Assembly (NCBI GenBank): GCA_018883305.1
Contig: VEQI01000002.1
Coordinates: forward strand, 1 to 38,336
Direction: 5' to 3'
Source: Limnohabitans sp.
GTDB taxonomy: Bacteria > Pseudomonadota > Gammaproteobacteria > Burkholderiales > Burkholderiaceae_C
DNA: 38,336 nt
Shown here: positions 7,818 through 16,068 of the stretch, piece after piece
Layout: every line of letters starts with the position of its first letter
Position numbering within the stretch: position 1 is the first letter of the stretch
The notes under the pieces: generated by a model
Seen by the model: the letters and a program-made list of their open reading frames with translations, nothing else
What the model was told of the DNA's origin: nothing
Database searches by the model: none
Translations under genes and position numbers: made by a program

Positions 7818-9002
7818 ATGCCGCTGGTTCATGACACCGCTCACGCCTTCATGCCCTACCCGGAGGTGGACGTTCCGCGCGCCAGCACGGGCCCCCTCAG
7901 CGGCCTCACCTTTGGCGTCAAAGACTTGTTCGATGTGGCCGGCTATCCCACCAGTGGGGGGCAACCCTTCCTGCTGGCCATGTCGGGGATCAAGACCCGA
8001 CATGCGGAGACGGTGGAACGCCTGTTACAAGCCGGTGCCAGTTTTGTCGGCAAAACCGTCACGGACGAACTGGCGTTTTCCGTCAATGGTCAGAATGCGC
8101 ACTTTGGCTCACCCATCAATGGGGCCGCACCTGATCGCATCAGCGGTGGCTCCTCCAGTGGGTCCGCATCTGCGGTGTCCAATGGCTTGTGCGATTTTGC
8201 CCTGGGGACCGACACCGGCGGCTCGGTGCGCGCGCCCGCCAACCATTGCGGCCTCATCGGTCTGCGTCCCACGCACGGACGTGTCAGTCTGCGTGGTGCC
8301 CTCGATATGGCGCCCAGTCTGGACACCTGTGGATGGTTTGCCCGTGACATCGACACTTTTGACCGGGTGGGTGAGGTCTTGCTGGGCGAGGATGCACAGC
8401 CTTTGCCTTCACAGGTCCGTCTGCTGCGGTCCCCTCAGCTGGATGACCTCTTGCTGTCGCCCGCCAAACCGGCGGTACTGGCAGCCATGGAGCAGGTGGT
8501 CAACCGCTTGGGCGCGACACACGTGTTGCCGGCCGATGCGTTTGACATCGAGTCGATGTACTGGAGTGTGCGTCACATTCAAGGGCATGAGACCTGGGGC
8601 GTGAATCGCGCGCTCATCACCCGTTACGCGCCGCCCTTGGGTCCGGGTGTGGCGGAACGCTTTGCGTGGTCCAGTCAGGTCACCGATGCCCAGATGGAGG
8701 AAGGCCGTGCCCTGCGTGCGCAGTTGCGACAGCGCTGGCTGGCGGTGCTGGGTCAGGATGGGGTCCTGGTGATGCCTACGATGCCGGACATCGCGCCCTT
8801 GTGCTCACAAAGCGAAGGCGAGCTGGATGACTTTCGCCAACGGGCGGTGCGTTTGCTGTGTTTGGCGGGACTCACGGGTTGTCCGCAAATCAGTTTGCCA
8901 TTGGCCTCACGCGAGGGTGCGCCGCTGGGTGTCTCGTTGATGGCCGCACCAGGGAATGATCGGTCATTGATTCGTTTGGCACAACGTGTGATGAAGGGTT
9001 GA
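7818..9002 (+). CDS. Amidase (amidase signature family)
   Basis: A 394-residue amidase-signature enzyme with the Ser-cisSer-Lys triad visible: Lys35 in GVKDLFDVAG, the SGGSSSGSA loop (109-117) and the nucleophile Ser136 in GTDTGGSVRAPA. It hydrolyses a carboxamide or related C-N bond. The short form with KDLFDVAGYPT resembles AMI1/AtzE-type amidases. The start at ATG 7818 has AAGGAG (7803-7808) upstream; the frame is open a little further but without a good start. It is divergent from a Bug gene with about 70 bases between, so both may share control. Substrate not predictable. Cytoplasmic, no signal peptide. Confidence 0.88.
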   Translation: MPLVHDTAHAFMPYPEVDVPRASTGPLSGLTFGVKDLFDVAGYPTSGGQPFLLAMSGIKTRHAETVERLLQAGASFVGKTVTDELAFSVNGQNAHFGSPINGAAPDRISGGSSSGSASAVSNGLCDFALGTDTGGSVRAPANHCGLIGLRPTHGRVSLRGALDMAPSLDTCGWFARDIDTFDRVGEVLLGEDAQPLPSQVRLLRSPQLDDLLLSPAKPAVLAAMEQVVNRLGATHVLPADAFDIESMYWSVRHIQGHETWGVNRALITRYAPPLGPGVAERFAWSSQVTDAQMEEGRALRAQLRQRWLAVLGQDGVLVMPTMPDIAPLCSQSEGELDDFRQRAVRLLCLAGLTGCPQISLPLASREGAPLGVSLMAAPGNDRSLIRLAQRVMKG

Positions 9003-9029
9003 GCCTTCACCACACGATCTGTCACACGC

Positions 9030-9374
9030 TTACTTCTTCACGGCTGCCACGGCAGCCACTTTTTCCGGGGCAGCGGGCGCGGCTTCCGACTTGATCTCGG
9101 TTTTGCCCTGTGCCTTGTGCTCGGCTTTTCCTTCAGCTTTGTGAGCGGTTTTGCCTTGCGCTTTATGCTCCGCTTTCCCTTGGGCTTTCACCTCGGCCTT
9201 GCTCTCCGACTTGGCTGCCACAGCCGGTGTGGCGGGTGTGGCTGGTGCGGCCGTCACGGCAGCGGGGGTGGCAGGCGTGACAGCAGCAGGCGTGGCCGCA
9301 GGGGCCGCTGCCGTGCCGGCCATGGCCGCGGCGGAAAATGCGCTGACGATCAAAGAGGCGAGAAGCTTGTTCAT
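9030..9374 (-). CDS. Small secreted Ala/Pro- and Lys-rich repeat protein, unknown function
   Basis: A 114-residue protein with a clear signal peptide (MNKLLASLIVSAFSAAAMA, likely cut after AMA). A low-complexity Ala/Pro/Thr stretch (20-53) follows, then a highly charged tract (54-95) built from a short repeat of the form K-A-x-x-K-A-x-G-K with His, and an Ala/Lys tail. AAAGGA lies upstream of the ATG. Small exported or periplasmic proteins of this composition are common in Burkholderiales and usually called hypothetical; a histone-like composition without export is contradicted by the signal peptide. The leader contains a 15-base tandem repeat. It is divergent from the ROK kinase. Confidence 0.75.
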   Translation of the reverse strand: MNKLLASLIVSAFSAAAMAGTAAAPAATPAAVTPATPAAVTAAPATPATPAVAAKSESKAEVKAQGKAEHKAQGKTAHKAEGKAEHKAQGKTEIKSEAAPAAPEKVAAVAAVKK

Positions 9375-9384
9375 ATGCAGTCCT

Positions 9385-9420
9385 TTCGGGAGTGTTGCTC
9401 CACAGTTCGGGAGTACTGCT
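9385..9420 (-). repeat. Tandem near-identical 15-mers in the leader of the secreted repeat protein
   Basis: TTCGGGAGTGTTGCT at 9385-9399 and TTCGGGAGTACTGCT at 9406-9420 differ at two positions and start 21 bases apart, two helical turns, so they would face the same side of DNA. They lie 11-46 bases upstream of the ATG on the minus strand. They could be paired operator half-sites or a leader RNA feature. The repeat is seen directly; its function is inference. Confidence 0.45.
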
Positions 9421-9443
9421 ACAACGAGAGGTTGGACAAAACT

Positions 9444-9476
9444 GTTGACCTTTTTTTGAAAAATATTCTTGTCAAC
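9444..9476. promoter_or_regulatory. AT-rich inverted repeat in the divergent 9375-9544 region
   Basis: GTTGAC (9444-9449) and GTCAAC (9471-9476) flank a 21-base spacer made almost wholly of T and A runs, standing out from GC-rich surroundings. It lies between the secreted repeat protein gene and the ROK kinase gene, which diverge. The minus-strand reading contains TTGACA, a possible -35 element, but I see no matching -10 at the right distance. It may be an operator or curved promoter DNA. Confidence 0.35.
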
Positions 9477-9544
9477 GGAATCATGCGAAGCACGTTTTGT
9501 TGCGCTATCGTTGAGACCTTCTTGTCACCACATACCTGTTTGTC

Positions 9545-10462
9545 ATGACTCCTTGCATCGGCATTGACCTGGGCGGAACCAAGACCGAAATTGCCGTCCT
9601 GGATACACGTGGTCATTTTTTGTGGCGCCATCGCGAACCCACACCTGCACACGACTACGCAGCCATGTTGGGCTTGATGGCAGCGTTGGTTCGCCAAGCC
9701 GTCAAGGCCTGTGATCTTCCGTGGCCTTCGCGTATTGGTTGCGGCATTCCGGGCACGCTCGATCCCGTCACGCAACGTGTCAGAGGCGCCAACACACAGA
9801 GGCTCAACGGACAACCATTGGCGCGTGACTTGTCGGCCATGCTGAATATGCAGGTGCGCGTTCAAAACGATGCCAACTGCCTGGCCGTCAGTGAAGCCGT
9901 GGACGGCGCAGGGGCGGGCGTCGAGATGGTGTTTGCCGTTATTCTGGGCACAGGGTGTGGTGGCGGTCTGGCAGTGCAGCAACGCGTTCACACTGGACGC
10001 AACGCGCTGGCAGGCGAATGGGGCCACAACCCCTTGCCCTGGCCCACCCCGTCAGAGTTGCAGGCGCCGCCGTGCTGGTGTGGTTTGCAAGGTTGCCTGG
10101 AAACCTGGGTCAGCGGGCCGGGCTGGTCGAATGCGCATCAGCGCGATACGGGCCAGATGCTGGCACCGCCAGAGATCTGGTCGGCCATGGAGTCGGGCGA
10201 TGTGAACGCCACGCGCAGTGTTGAGCAGTGGTTGGACCGCCTGGCACGTGGCTTGTCTCAGGTGGTGAATCTGATGGACCCGGACCTGATCGTGCTGGGT
10301 GGCGGTATGAGCAATTTGCCCGGGGTGTCCGAGCGCATCGAAGCCTTGATTGCCCGTCATGCCTTTTATCGTGGTGCGCGCACACCGGTTCGGGTGGCCT
10401 TGCACGGGGATTCGTCGGGCGTACGAGGCGCAGCCTGGCTGGCTCGTGACACATCGGCCTGA
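9545..10462 (+). CDS. ROK family sugar kinase (fructokinase/glucokinase-like)
   Basis: A 305-residue ROK kinase. GIDLGGTKTE (6-15) is the phosphate-binding loop, NDAN (108-111) has the catalytic Asp109, and GTGCGGGLAV begins the ROK signature. The zinc site is complete: His161 in EWGHNPL and CWCGLQGC (177-184) with three Cys. The sugar-binding Glu is in AGEWGH. It resembles Mak-type fructokinases or N-acetylhexosamine kinases; sugar specificity is not readable. No clear ribosome site precedes ATG 9545. The next gene is convergent 45 bases away. With pfkB in the same window it could feed fructose into glycolysis, but the two genes are 6 kb apart. Confidence 0.87.
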   Translation: MTPCIGIDLGGTKTEIAVLDTRGHFLWRHREPTPAHDYAAMLGLMAALVRQAVKACDLPWPSRIGCGIPGTLDPVTQRVRGANTQRLNGQPLARDLSAMLNMQVRVQNDANCLAVSEAVDGAGAGVEMVFAVILGTGCGGGLAVQQRVHTGRNALAGEWGHNPLPWPTPSELQAPPCWCGLQGCLETWVSGPGWSNAHQRDTGQMLAPPEIWSAMESGDVNATRSVEQWLDRLARGLSQVVNLMDPDLIVLGGGMSNLPGVSERIEALIARHAFYRGARTPVRVALHGDSSGVRGAAWLARDTSA

Positions 10463-10507
10463 CGGCCGAGCATCGCCAAGTCATGACAGACCGATGGCTC
10501 AAGCACC

Positions 10508-12949
10508 TCAGGACAAGGCGCTATCGCGTACGTGCTGGGCGGTGGCTTTGATAGCGTCGTTTTCTGCGCGCAAGCGGGCAATGTCCTCGGGTGTGAGTCC
10601 CTCGATGCTGAGGTAGTGACGCTTCCAGTCGGGGTCTCCCGGCCAGCGCACCGCATTGCGCTGCGTGGTGCGTGCCTGCGAGGCTTGTTCCAACACGTCC
10701 AGGGCGGCACGCACACTGGCATCTTGTGAAGCTGTGTCATAGGGCAAGCCTGCTGAATGGCCCAGTGGCAGATCACTGAACAAAAACCGTGGCACACCCA
10801 CATGCTCCACGATGTCCAGCGCCGCGCCCATGATGACGGTGGCTATGCCGTGCGCCTCCAGATGGCGCGCCACCAGGCTCATGGTCTGATGACACACCGG
10901 GCAATTGGGCACCAGAATGGCCACATCAGCGCCGTCTTCTTGACATCGGCGCAACACCTCCGGGGCATCCACCGCCAACGTGTGGCGTTGACTGCGGTTG
11001 GTGGGCACGCCGTGAAAGCGCGGTGCCAGTTCACCGATCTCGCCACGCGCCACCGCACGGCGCAACGCCGGCAATGGAAACCAGGTGTTGCTGTCATCGC
11101 TCAGATGACGACGATCCACCATGACATGCGAGACCCGCAGATCATGGTCTTGGCGGGTATCACCCGAATACACCTGATAGAACTTCACGGCCGCGTTGTA
11201 GGGCGCACTCGCATCTTGCGGCCCTTGATCTGGTTGATAGGGCGCTGCCGTGGTGAGCAACACCACGCGGGACTGGGCCAGGGGCTTGCGCAAGGGTTGG
11301 AAGGGGACGTCTTCAAAGTGCGCATACCGGTAAGGGTTGGCATAGCCCAAGGTTTCATACCAGATGCGCGTGCGATCGATGTAAGCCAGTGGCGGGTGCT
11401 GGCTGTCCACGTATTGCTCGCGCAGTTCACGCTTGAGCACCTTCCCAATCTCGCTGCGTGGCAGTGTGGGTACGATGACCAGGTCTGCCACGCGCTGGGT
11501 CTTGCCCACGCGTTCGTTGACAAATGTTCGCAAGGTGTTCGCCGACACCTCGGCCGTTTCATGGATCACCACATAGGCCACCGGTGTTTCGCCCCACTGG
11601 TGAGAGGGCACGCCCACCACCGCACACTCTTTCACGGCTGGGTGCTGCCTCAGTTCGGCCTCGATGTCCGACGGGTAGACATTGAAGCCGCCGGTGATGA
11701 TCATGTCTTTTTTTCGATCACCCAAAATCAGAAAGCCGTCGGCATCGAAGCGTCCCACATCCCCGGTGCGAATGAAGCGTTTGCCGCTGGCATCATGCCA
11801 TTCCACTTCGCGCGTCTTCTCCGGCATGCGGTGGTAGCCCTTCATGATGGCGACCGAATGGCCCACCACCTCGCCACTCTCGCCAGGACCGACCTCGATG
11901 CCATGCTCATCGATGAGCCGGATGTCGTGGCCCGCGGCCGGTCGACCCACGGTGTGCAGCTTGTCCGGATGGTCCGTGGCATACAACTCGCAGCGACCAC
12001 CGCCTTCGGTCATGCCGTAATACTCGGTCAACCGACCCGGCCAGCGCTGCATCACCTGCCGCTTGAGATCGGCACGGAACGGCGCACTGGTGCAGAACTT
12101 GGCCTCGAAGCTGCTGAGGTCATAGTGGTCAAAATCGGGGAAATCCATCAGTCGCTGATATTGCACCGGCACCAACATGGTGTGGGTGGCACGATGCAAC
12201 TGAGCTAACTCAAGGTAGTGCCGCACATCGAACTTGGACATCATCACGCAAGTGCCACCCAGCCCCAGCGTGGGAATGACCGACACCAGGGTGGTGTTGG
12301 AATACAGCGGCGTGGCCACCAGGTTGACCGTGCGTTCGTCATAGCGGTTGGCATGTCCGCGCTGAATTTGCGCCCAGCGCATGCTCCAGGGTTGCAGAAT
12401 GCCTTTGGGGACGCCGGTGGTGCCAGAGGAATAAATCAGGTTGAACGCCCAATCCGGTTGAGGGCTCACCGCTTGGGGGTGTGGGTCAGGACCGGCGGCG
12501 GCCAGCCAGGCCTGCCAGGCTTCGCCCGTGGGGCCATTGTCCAAGCTGACCACTGGCCAATCTTGGGCGGCCGTGGCGGGCAACCGCCCCAGGGCATCCG
12601 CATCCAGAAAGAGCACGCGTGGCTGGGCGTTGTCCAGCATGGCTTGCAAATGGGCTGCCGAGGAAGAGGGCGCCAGCGGAGCCGCGATCACCCCCGCGCG
12701 CAGGCCGCCCATGAACGCCACCACGTACTCGATGGAGGAGGTGGCGCACAGGGCGATGACATCGCCAGGTTGCAGGCCGGCCTGTTGCAATCGCGTTGCA
12801 ACTTGATCCATCTGACGGTCCAGGCCGGCGTAATCCAGGGTGCGGCCGTTGCAGATCAGCGCGGGGTGCTGGCCACGTCGCTGGGCATGCAGGTGAATCA
12901 GGTCGGGCAGGGACCCAAAGGAGTGCTCTAACGGGTTCATCCGCGGCAT
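10508..12949 (-). CDS. AMP-forming acyl-CoA synthetase-like ligase fused to a GrdB/PrdB-like reductase domain
   Basis: An 813-residue two-part protein. Residues 1-520 are an ANL-family ligase: IYSSGTTGVPKG (about 172-183), YYGMTEGGG (310-318), the TGD motif in RTGDVGRF and the thioester-half Lys in SEIGKVLK (499-506). Residues about 560-750 (bases 10700-11280) resemble the GrdB/PrdB selenoprotein family of glycine/betaine/proline reductases, with NCPVCHQT holding a CxxC pair at 683-686 and FLFSDLPLG after it. The position that is selenocysteine in anaerobes would be Cys here; there is no in-frame TGA. Normal ligases end near residue 540. Start ATG 12949 follows a GAGGTG site; ATG 12940 is possible. 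The ligase substrate is unknown. Confidence 0.82.
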   Translation of the reverse strand: MPRMNPLEHSFGSLPDLIHLHAQRRGQHPALICNGRTLDYAGLDRQMDQVATRLQQAGLQPGDVIALCATSSIEYVVAFMGGLRAGVIAAPLAPSSSAAHLQAMLDNAQPRVLFLDADALGRLPATAAQDWPVVSLDNGPTGEAWQAWLAAAGPDPHPQAVSPQPDWAFNLIYSSGTTGVPKGILQPWSMRWAQIQRGHANRYDERTVNLVATPLYSNTTLVSVIPTLGLGGTCVMMSKFDVRHYLELAQLHRATHTMLVPVQYQRLMDFPDFDHYDLSSFEAKFCTSAPFRADLKRQVMQRWPGRLTEYYGMTEGGGRCELYATDHPDKLHTVGRPAAGHDIRLIDEHGIEVGPGESGEVVGHSVAIMKGYHRMPEKTREVEWHDASGKRFIRTGDVGRFDADGFLILGDRKKDMIITGGFNVYPSDIEAELRQHPAVKECAVVGVPSHQWGETPVAYVVIHETAEVSANTLRTFVNERVGKTQRVADLVIVPTLPRSEIGKVLKRELREQYVDSQHPPLAYIDRTRIWYETLGYANPYRYAHFEDVPFQPLRKPLAQSRVVLLTTAAPYQPDQGPQDASAPYNAAVKFYQVYSGDTRQDHDLRVSHVMVDRRHLSDDSNTWFPLPALRRAVARGEIGELAPRFHGVPTNRSQRHTLAVDAPEVLRRCQEDGADVAILVPNCPVCHQTMSLVARHLEAHGIATVIMGAALDIVEHVGVPRFLFSDLPLGHSAGLPYDTASQDASVRAALDVLEQASQARTTQRNAVRWPGDPDWKRHYLSIEGLTPEDIARLRAENDAIKATAQHVRDSALS

Positions 12950-12994
12950 GTTAACCGAGCACCTCGGGCGGTGCGGCCGCACGCGTGACGGCTG

Positions 12995-13483
12995 TCAGGC
13001 GCGGTAATCGATGATGTGCTGTCCGTTGGAGACGCGATGCACCGGCGACGGCGTCTGGACGCTGGATGGGCCTGTGGCAGGGTGATGGACTCCAGCGCCC
13101 GTGCCATGGCGTGATGAAGAGGCGGCGGGTGACGACGGCATGGAGGAATGGTTCGTAGCAACCGGGTGTGCATGCGCCCAGTCATTCCAGGCGGCCAGCC
13201 CCTCATCGCGTAGCTCATGGGCCAGTTGTTTGGCCATGCGTGCGTTGCTGCTTTGCAAGGCATTGCCAATGCGGTGCAGCAAGGGGTGGTTGCTCAATGC
13301 TGGGTCTTCATGTACCAGGCCGGCAAACTGCAGTCGTGCGGCATCCAGGTCGCCGCGCTCCAGGGCATCGACCAAGTCGATCAGCCAGTGCGCGCGACGA
13401 TGACGTCGGGGCGGCACGTCCATGGCGTGGCCGCTGCCTTGGCCGCTCAATCCCTCGATCCGTAGGCCGAACATGTGGTCCAT
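12995..13483 (-). CDS. Hypothetical protein, 162 residues
   Basis: Not recognised as a named family. A strong AGGAGG site five bases before ATG 13483 supports it as a real gene. The N-terminal half contains basic HRRAH and a helical segment (LIDLVDALERGDLDAARLQF) like a short helix-repeat of the type that counts items along a chain. The middle is helical, and residues about 108-150 are Ser/Pro/His-rich and probably disordered. Small Burkholderiales proteins with this helical 'ALERGDLDAARLQF' flavour are known only as hypotheticals. No signal peptide or membrane segment. It lies 45 bases upstream of the ligase-reductase fusion on the same strand, so it may be its operon leader. Confidence 0.6.
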   Translation of the reverse strand: MDHMFGLRIEGLSGQGSGHAMDVPPRRHRRAHWLIDLVDALERGDLDAARLQFAGLVHEDPALSNHPLLHRIGNALQSSNARMAKQLAHELRDEGLAAWNDWAHAHPVATNHSSMPSSPAASSSRHGTGAGVHHPATGPSSVQTPSPVHRVSNGQHIIDYRA

Positions 13484-13580
13484 GGTGTCCTCCTGTGTGC
13501 GGAGCCCCCGTCTGAATCGATGGAGACATGTTTGGGAGATCGGCTCAGCATGGGCAAGCTTGAGCTTGGGGGAAGTGCGA

Positions 13581-13609
13581 TTGACAGGGCTTCAAGTGGC
13601 ATGCACGAT
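13581..13609 (+). promoter_or_regulatory. Candidate sigma70 promoter for the TRAP binding protein gene
   Basis: A perfect TTGACA (-35) at 13581-13586 is followed after 17 bases by CACGAT (-10, only three of six consensus bases) at 13604-13609. It lies about 60 bases before the ATG at 13667, in the 183-base divergent gap. The weak -10 keeps confidence low. Confidence 0.35.
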
Positions 13610-13666
13610 GAAGGTATCGGTCCTGAACAGGGCGATTCAATTCACGATCAACAGGAGACATGACCC

Positions 13667-14764
13667 ATGAAGCGTCGGCAATGGATTCAGCACGGTGGTT
13701 TGGCAGGCATCCTCGCTGCGGGTAGCGCCCCGGCCCTGGCACAGGCCCTGCCCGAGGTTCGCTGGCGCATGACGTCCAGCTTTCCCAAAACCCTGGACAC
13801 ACTGTATGGCGCCGCTGAAAACGTGGCCCGTCGCGTGAATGATGCGACCGGTGGCAAGTTTCAAATTAAAACCTTTGCGGCCGGTGAAATTGTCCCTGGC
13901 CTGCAAGTGCTGGATGCGGTTCAGAACGCCTCTGTCGAGGTGGGGCAAACCGCCATGTACTACTACTTCGGCAAGAACCCGGCCTTTGCCTTTGCCTCCT
14001 GCATGCCGTTTGGCATGAATGCACGTCAGCAAAATGCCTGGTGGTATTACGGCGGTGGTGAGGAGCTATACAACGAGTTTCTCAAGCCATTCAATTGCTA
14101 CGCCATTCCCTATGGCAACACCGGGACGCAAATGGGCGGCTGGTTCCGCAAGGAGATCAAGACCATCAACGACCTCAAGGGACTGAAGTTCCGGGTGGGG
14201 GGCGTGGCCGGGCAGATTCTCCTGCGCCTGGGGGTGGTGCCGCAGCAGATTGCCGCTGGCGACATTTATCCGGCGCTGGAGAAAGGCACCATAGATGCTG
14301 CTGAATGGATTGGTCCACATGATGATGATCGCCTGGGCATAGCCAAGGTGGCCAAGTACTACTACACGCCGGGCTGGTGGGAGGGCAACTCGTCCGGTCA
14401 CATGATCGTCAACCTCAAGGCCTGGGAGGCCCTGCCCAAGGAATACCAGCAGATCTTTATGGCCGCCTGTGGCGAGTCCAATGCCATGACCCTGTCCAAG
14501 TACGACCACTTGAACCCCGTGGGGCTCAAGAAGTTGCTGGCTGGGGGTGCACAGTTGCGTGTGTTTCCCAAGGCCGTGCTGGACGCTTGCTATGCGGCCA
14601 CGCAGGAGCAGTACAGCGAGTGGGCGGCCAAACACCCCGAGTTCAAGACCCTGCTCACGTCCTACATGAACTACCTGCAGGAAGAGATCGCCTGGTTCCG
14701 CGTGGCCGAGGGCAGCTATGACAGCTACATGTCGCAGGTGATGCAAAAGAGCGCGCGCAAGTAA
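13667..14764 (+). CDS. TRAP transporter DctP/TakP-type substrate-binding protein
   Basis: A 365-residue periplasmic binding protein. The signal peptide starts MKRRQWIQHGG, with an RR pair before a hydrophobic run ending ALAQA, possibly Tat-dependent. Family motifs are WRMTSSFPKTLDTLYGAAE, LKGLKFRVGG with the ligand-binding Arg, and AAEWIGPHDD, typical of the TakP branch that binds 2-oxo acids, often with a cation. AGGAG precedes the ATG. No DctQ or DctM membrane subunit is nearby, so it must work with a remote permease. A hairpin follows the stop. Ligand inferred as a small 2-oxo or hydroxy acid. Confidence 0.88.
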   Translation: MKRRQWIQHGGLAGILAAGSAPALAQALPEVRWRMTSSFPKTLDTLYGAAENVARRVNDATGGKFQIKTFAAGEIVPGLQVLDAVQNASVEVGQTAMYYYFGKNPAFAFASCMPFGMNARQQNAWWYYGGGEELYNEFLKPFNCYAIPYGNTGTQMGGWFRKEIKTINDLKGLKFRVGGVAGQILLRLGVVPQQIAAGDIYPALEKGTIDAAEWIGPHDDDRLGIAKVAKYYYTPGWWEGNSSGHMIVNLKAWEALPKEYQQIFMAACGESNAMTLSKYDHLNPVGLKKLLAGGAQLRVFPKAVLDACYAATQEQYSEWAAKHPEFKTLLTSYMNYLQEEIAWFRVAEGSYDSYMSQVMQKSARK

Positions 14765-14765
14765 T

Positions 14766-14790
14766 CTGTCACGCCTGACAGGGCGTGCAG
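14766..14790. terminator. Hairpin between convergent genes
   Basis: CACGCC (14770-14775) pairs with GGCGTG (14782-14787), and CTG/CAG extends the stem across one bulged T, giving nine pairs around a six-base loop. It sits in the 34-base gap between the convergent TRAP and aminotransferase stops. There is no T run on either side, so it may be a weak bidirectional terminator or an mRNA end stabiliser. Confidence 0.4.
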
Positions 14791-14798
14791 TGCAAGCT

Positions 14799-15977
14799 TC
14801 AGCGTTGGTACCAGGCGCGTACTGCGCCGAGATAACGCTGCACACCCTCGGCCACGGTGGCACTGTCCAGTGCGCCGTAGGAGAGGCGTTGGTAGTTGGC
14901 GCGTGTTGTGTCGGTCAGGCCGAAGGCGAAGCCCGGGATGCAGGCCACCCGGTGCTGTTCCGTCATGAAGCGGTTGAAGGCCAGGGCATCGTCAACACCC
15001 GGCAATTTCATCAGGACGTAGAACGCGCCCTGGGTGTGCGGGTATTCCACCAGATCGCCCAGGGTGTCCAGTGCGGCATGGACCGTCTTGCGCACACGGG
15101 CCAAGGCCTCGATGTGCGGCGCCACCCAGTCACGTCCCAGCTTGAGCGCTTGCAAGGCTAGCACTTGAGAAGGCACGGGGGCGCAAATGATGTTGGTGTC
15201 CTGCACTTTGTTCATGGCATCGAACAGATCGGTCGGAAACACCACGTAGCCCACACGCCAGCTGGCCATGCCGTAATTTTTGGACATGGAATAGAAAGAC
15301 AGGGTGTGTGCGTGCGCCCCGGGAATGGACCCGGGAGAAAAGTGACGGGCACCTTCGTAAGTGAAATACTCGTAGGCCTCATCACAGAAATGGTAGAGGC
15401 CATGGTGTGCGCACAGGGCGTTGACGGCGCGCAGATCTTCTTCGCGATAGACCGCCCCGGTGGGGTTGTTGGGGGTGACCGTGATGATGGCCCGGGTGCG
15501 TGGCGTGATGGCCCGTGCCAGCGCCTCCACATCCAGGCTCCAGTCCGGTCGGGTGGGGACTGGCACCGGCACGCAACCGGCCATGCGGATGGCCATTTCC
15601 TGGTTGAAGTAATACGGCATGGGCAGGATGAACTCGTCACCCGCATCGCCAATGGCCATGACGGCGTTCAAAAACGCCATGTTGCTGCCCGCCGTGACCA
15701 TCACCTGGGATTGGCCCTGACACACAATGCCGTTTTCGCGCGCCAGCTTGCGTTCAATTTCTTCCACCAGCGGCTGATAGCCGGTGACCGGTTGATATTT
15801 GTGCAACTGGGCATCGGCCATCAAGGCGGGCAGGGCGGCGATGGCGTCAGCGGGCGGCGCGTAGCTCACCACGCCTTGCCCCAGGGAAATGGTGCCTGGG
15901 GTGGCGCGGGCCAGTGCAGCGATGGTGGGAATGATGGGGGTGTCGACCCCGTCCATGCGAAGTGAGTGTCGCTTCAT
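14799..15977 (-). CDS. Pyridoxal-phosphate aminotransferase class I
   Basis: A 392-residue fold-type I aminotransferase. Visible are SLGQGVVSYAPP (substrate side), AGSNMAF (phosphate cradle), TPNNPTGAVY, the FCDEAYEYF segment with the cofactor-binding Asp and Tyr, SMSKNYGMASWRVGY with the Schiff-base Lys, and a C-terminal Arg for the substrate carboxylate in NYQRLSYG. ATG 15977 is chosen as the start of family similarity; the open frame continues about 100 codons upstream over the SDR promoter without resemblance. It is divergent from the SDR gene. Amino donor and acceptor are not predictable; aspartate- or aromatic-type enzymes are the closest relatives. Confidence 0.88.
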   Translation of the reverse strand: MKRHSLRMDGVDTPIIPTIAALARATPGTISLGQGVVSYAPPADAIAALPALMADAQLHKYQPVTGYQPLVEEIERKLARENGIVCQGQSQVMVTAGSNMAFLNAVMAIGDAGDEFILPMPYYFNQEMAIRMAGCVPVPVPTRPDWSLDVEALARAITPRTRAIITVTPNNPTGAVYREEDLRAVNALCAHHGLYHFCDEAYEYFTYEGARHFSPGSIPGAHAHTLSFYSMSKNYGMASWRVGYVVFPTDLFDAMNKVQDTNIICAPVPSQVLALQALKLGRDWVAPHIEALARVRKTVHAALDTLGDLVEYPHTQGAFYVLMKLPGVDDALAFNRFMTEQHRVACIPGFAFGLTDTTRANYQRLSYGALDSATVAEGVQRYLGAVRAWYQR

Positions 15978-16068
15978 GTCAGACGTTTCAAGCGTGATCG
16001 AGTATTCTTCCACAGAAGTTCCTGCGGGCTGCGTTGCCCGCATCCGCCACGTTTGTAGAAAGCCAGAC

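Noticed and set aside
10892..10903. Selenocysteine in the GrdB-like motif of the fusion protein
   Set aside because: Both motif positions are plain Cys codons (TGC and TGT on the coding strand); no in-frame TGA or SECIS-like need is seen.
10757..12208. A 483-residue plus-strand open frame opposite the ligase gene
   Set aside because: It is the antisense of a clear ligase with all motifs; its His/Gly/Arg-rich composition is typical of high-GC shadow frames.
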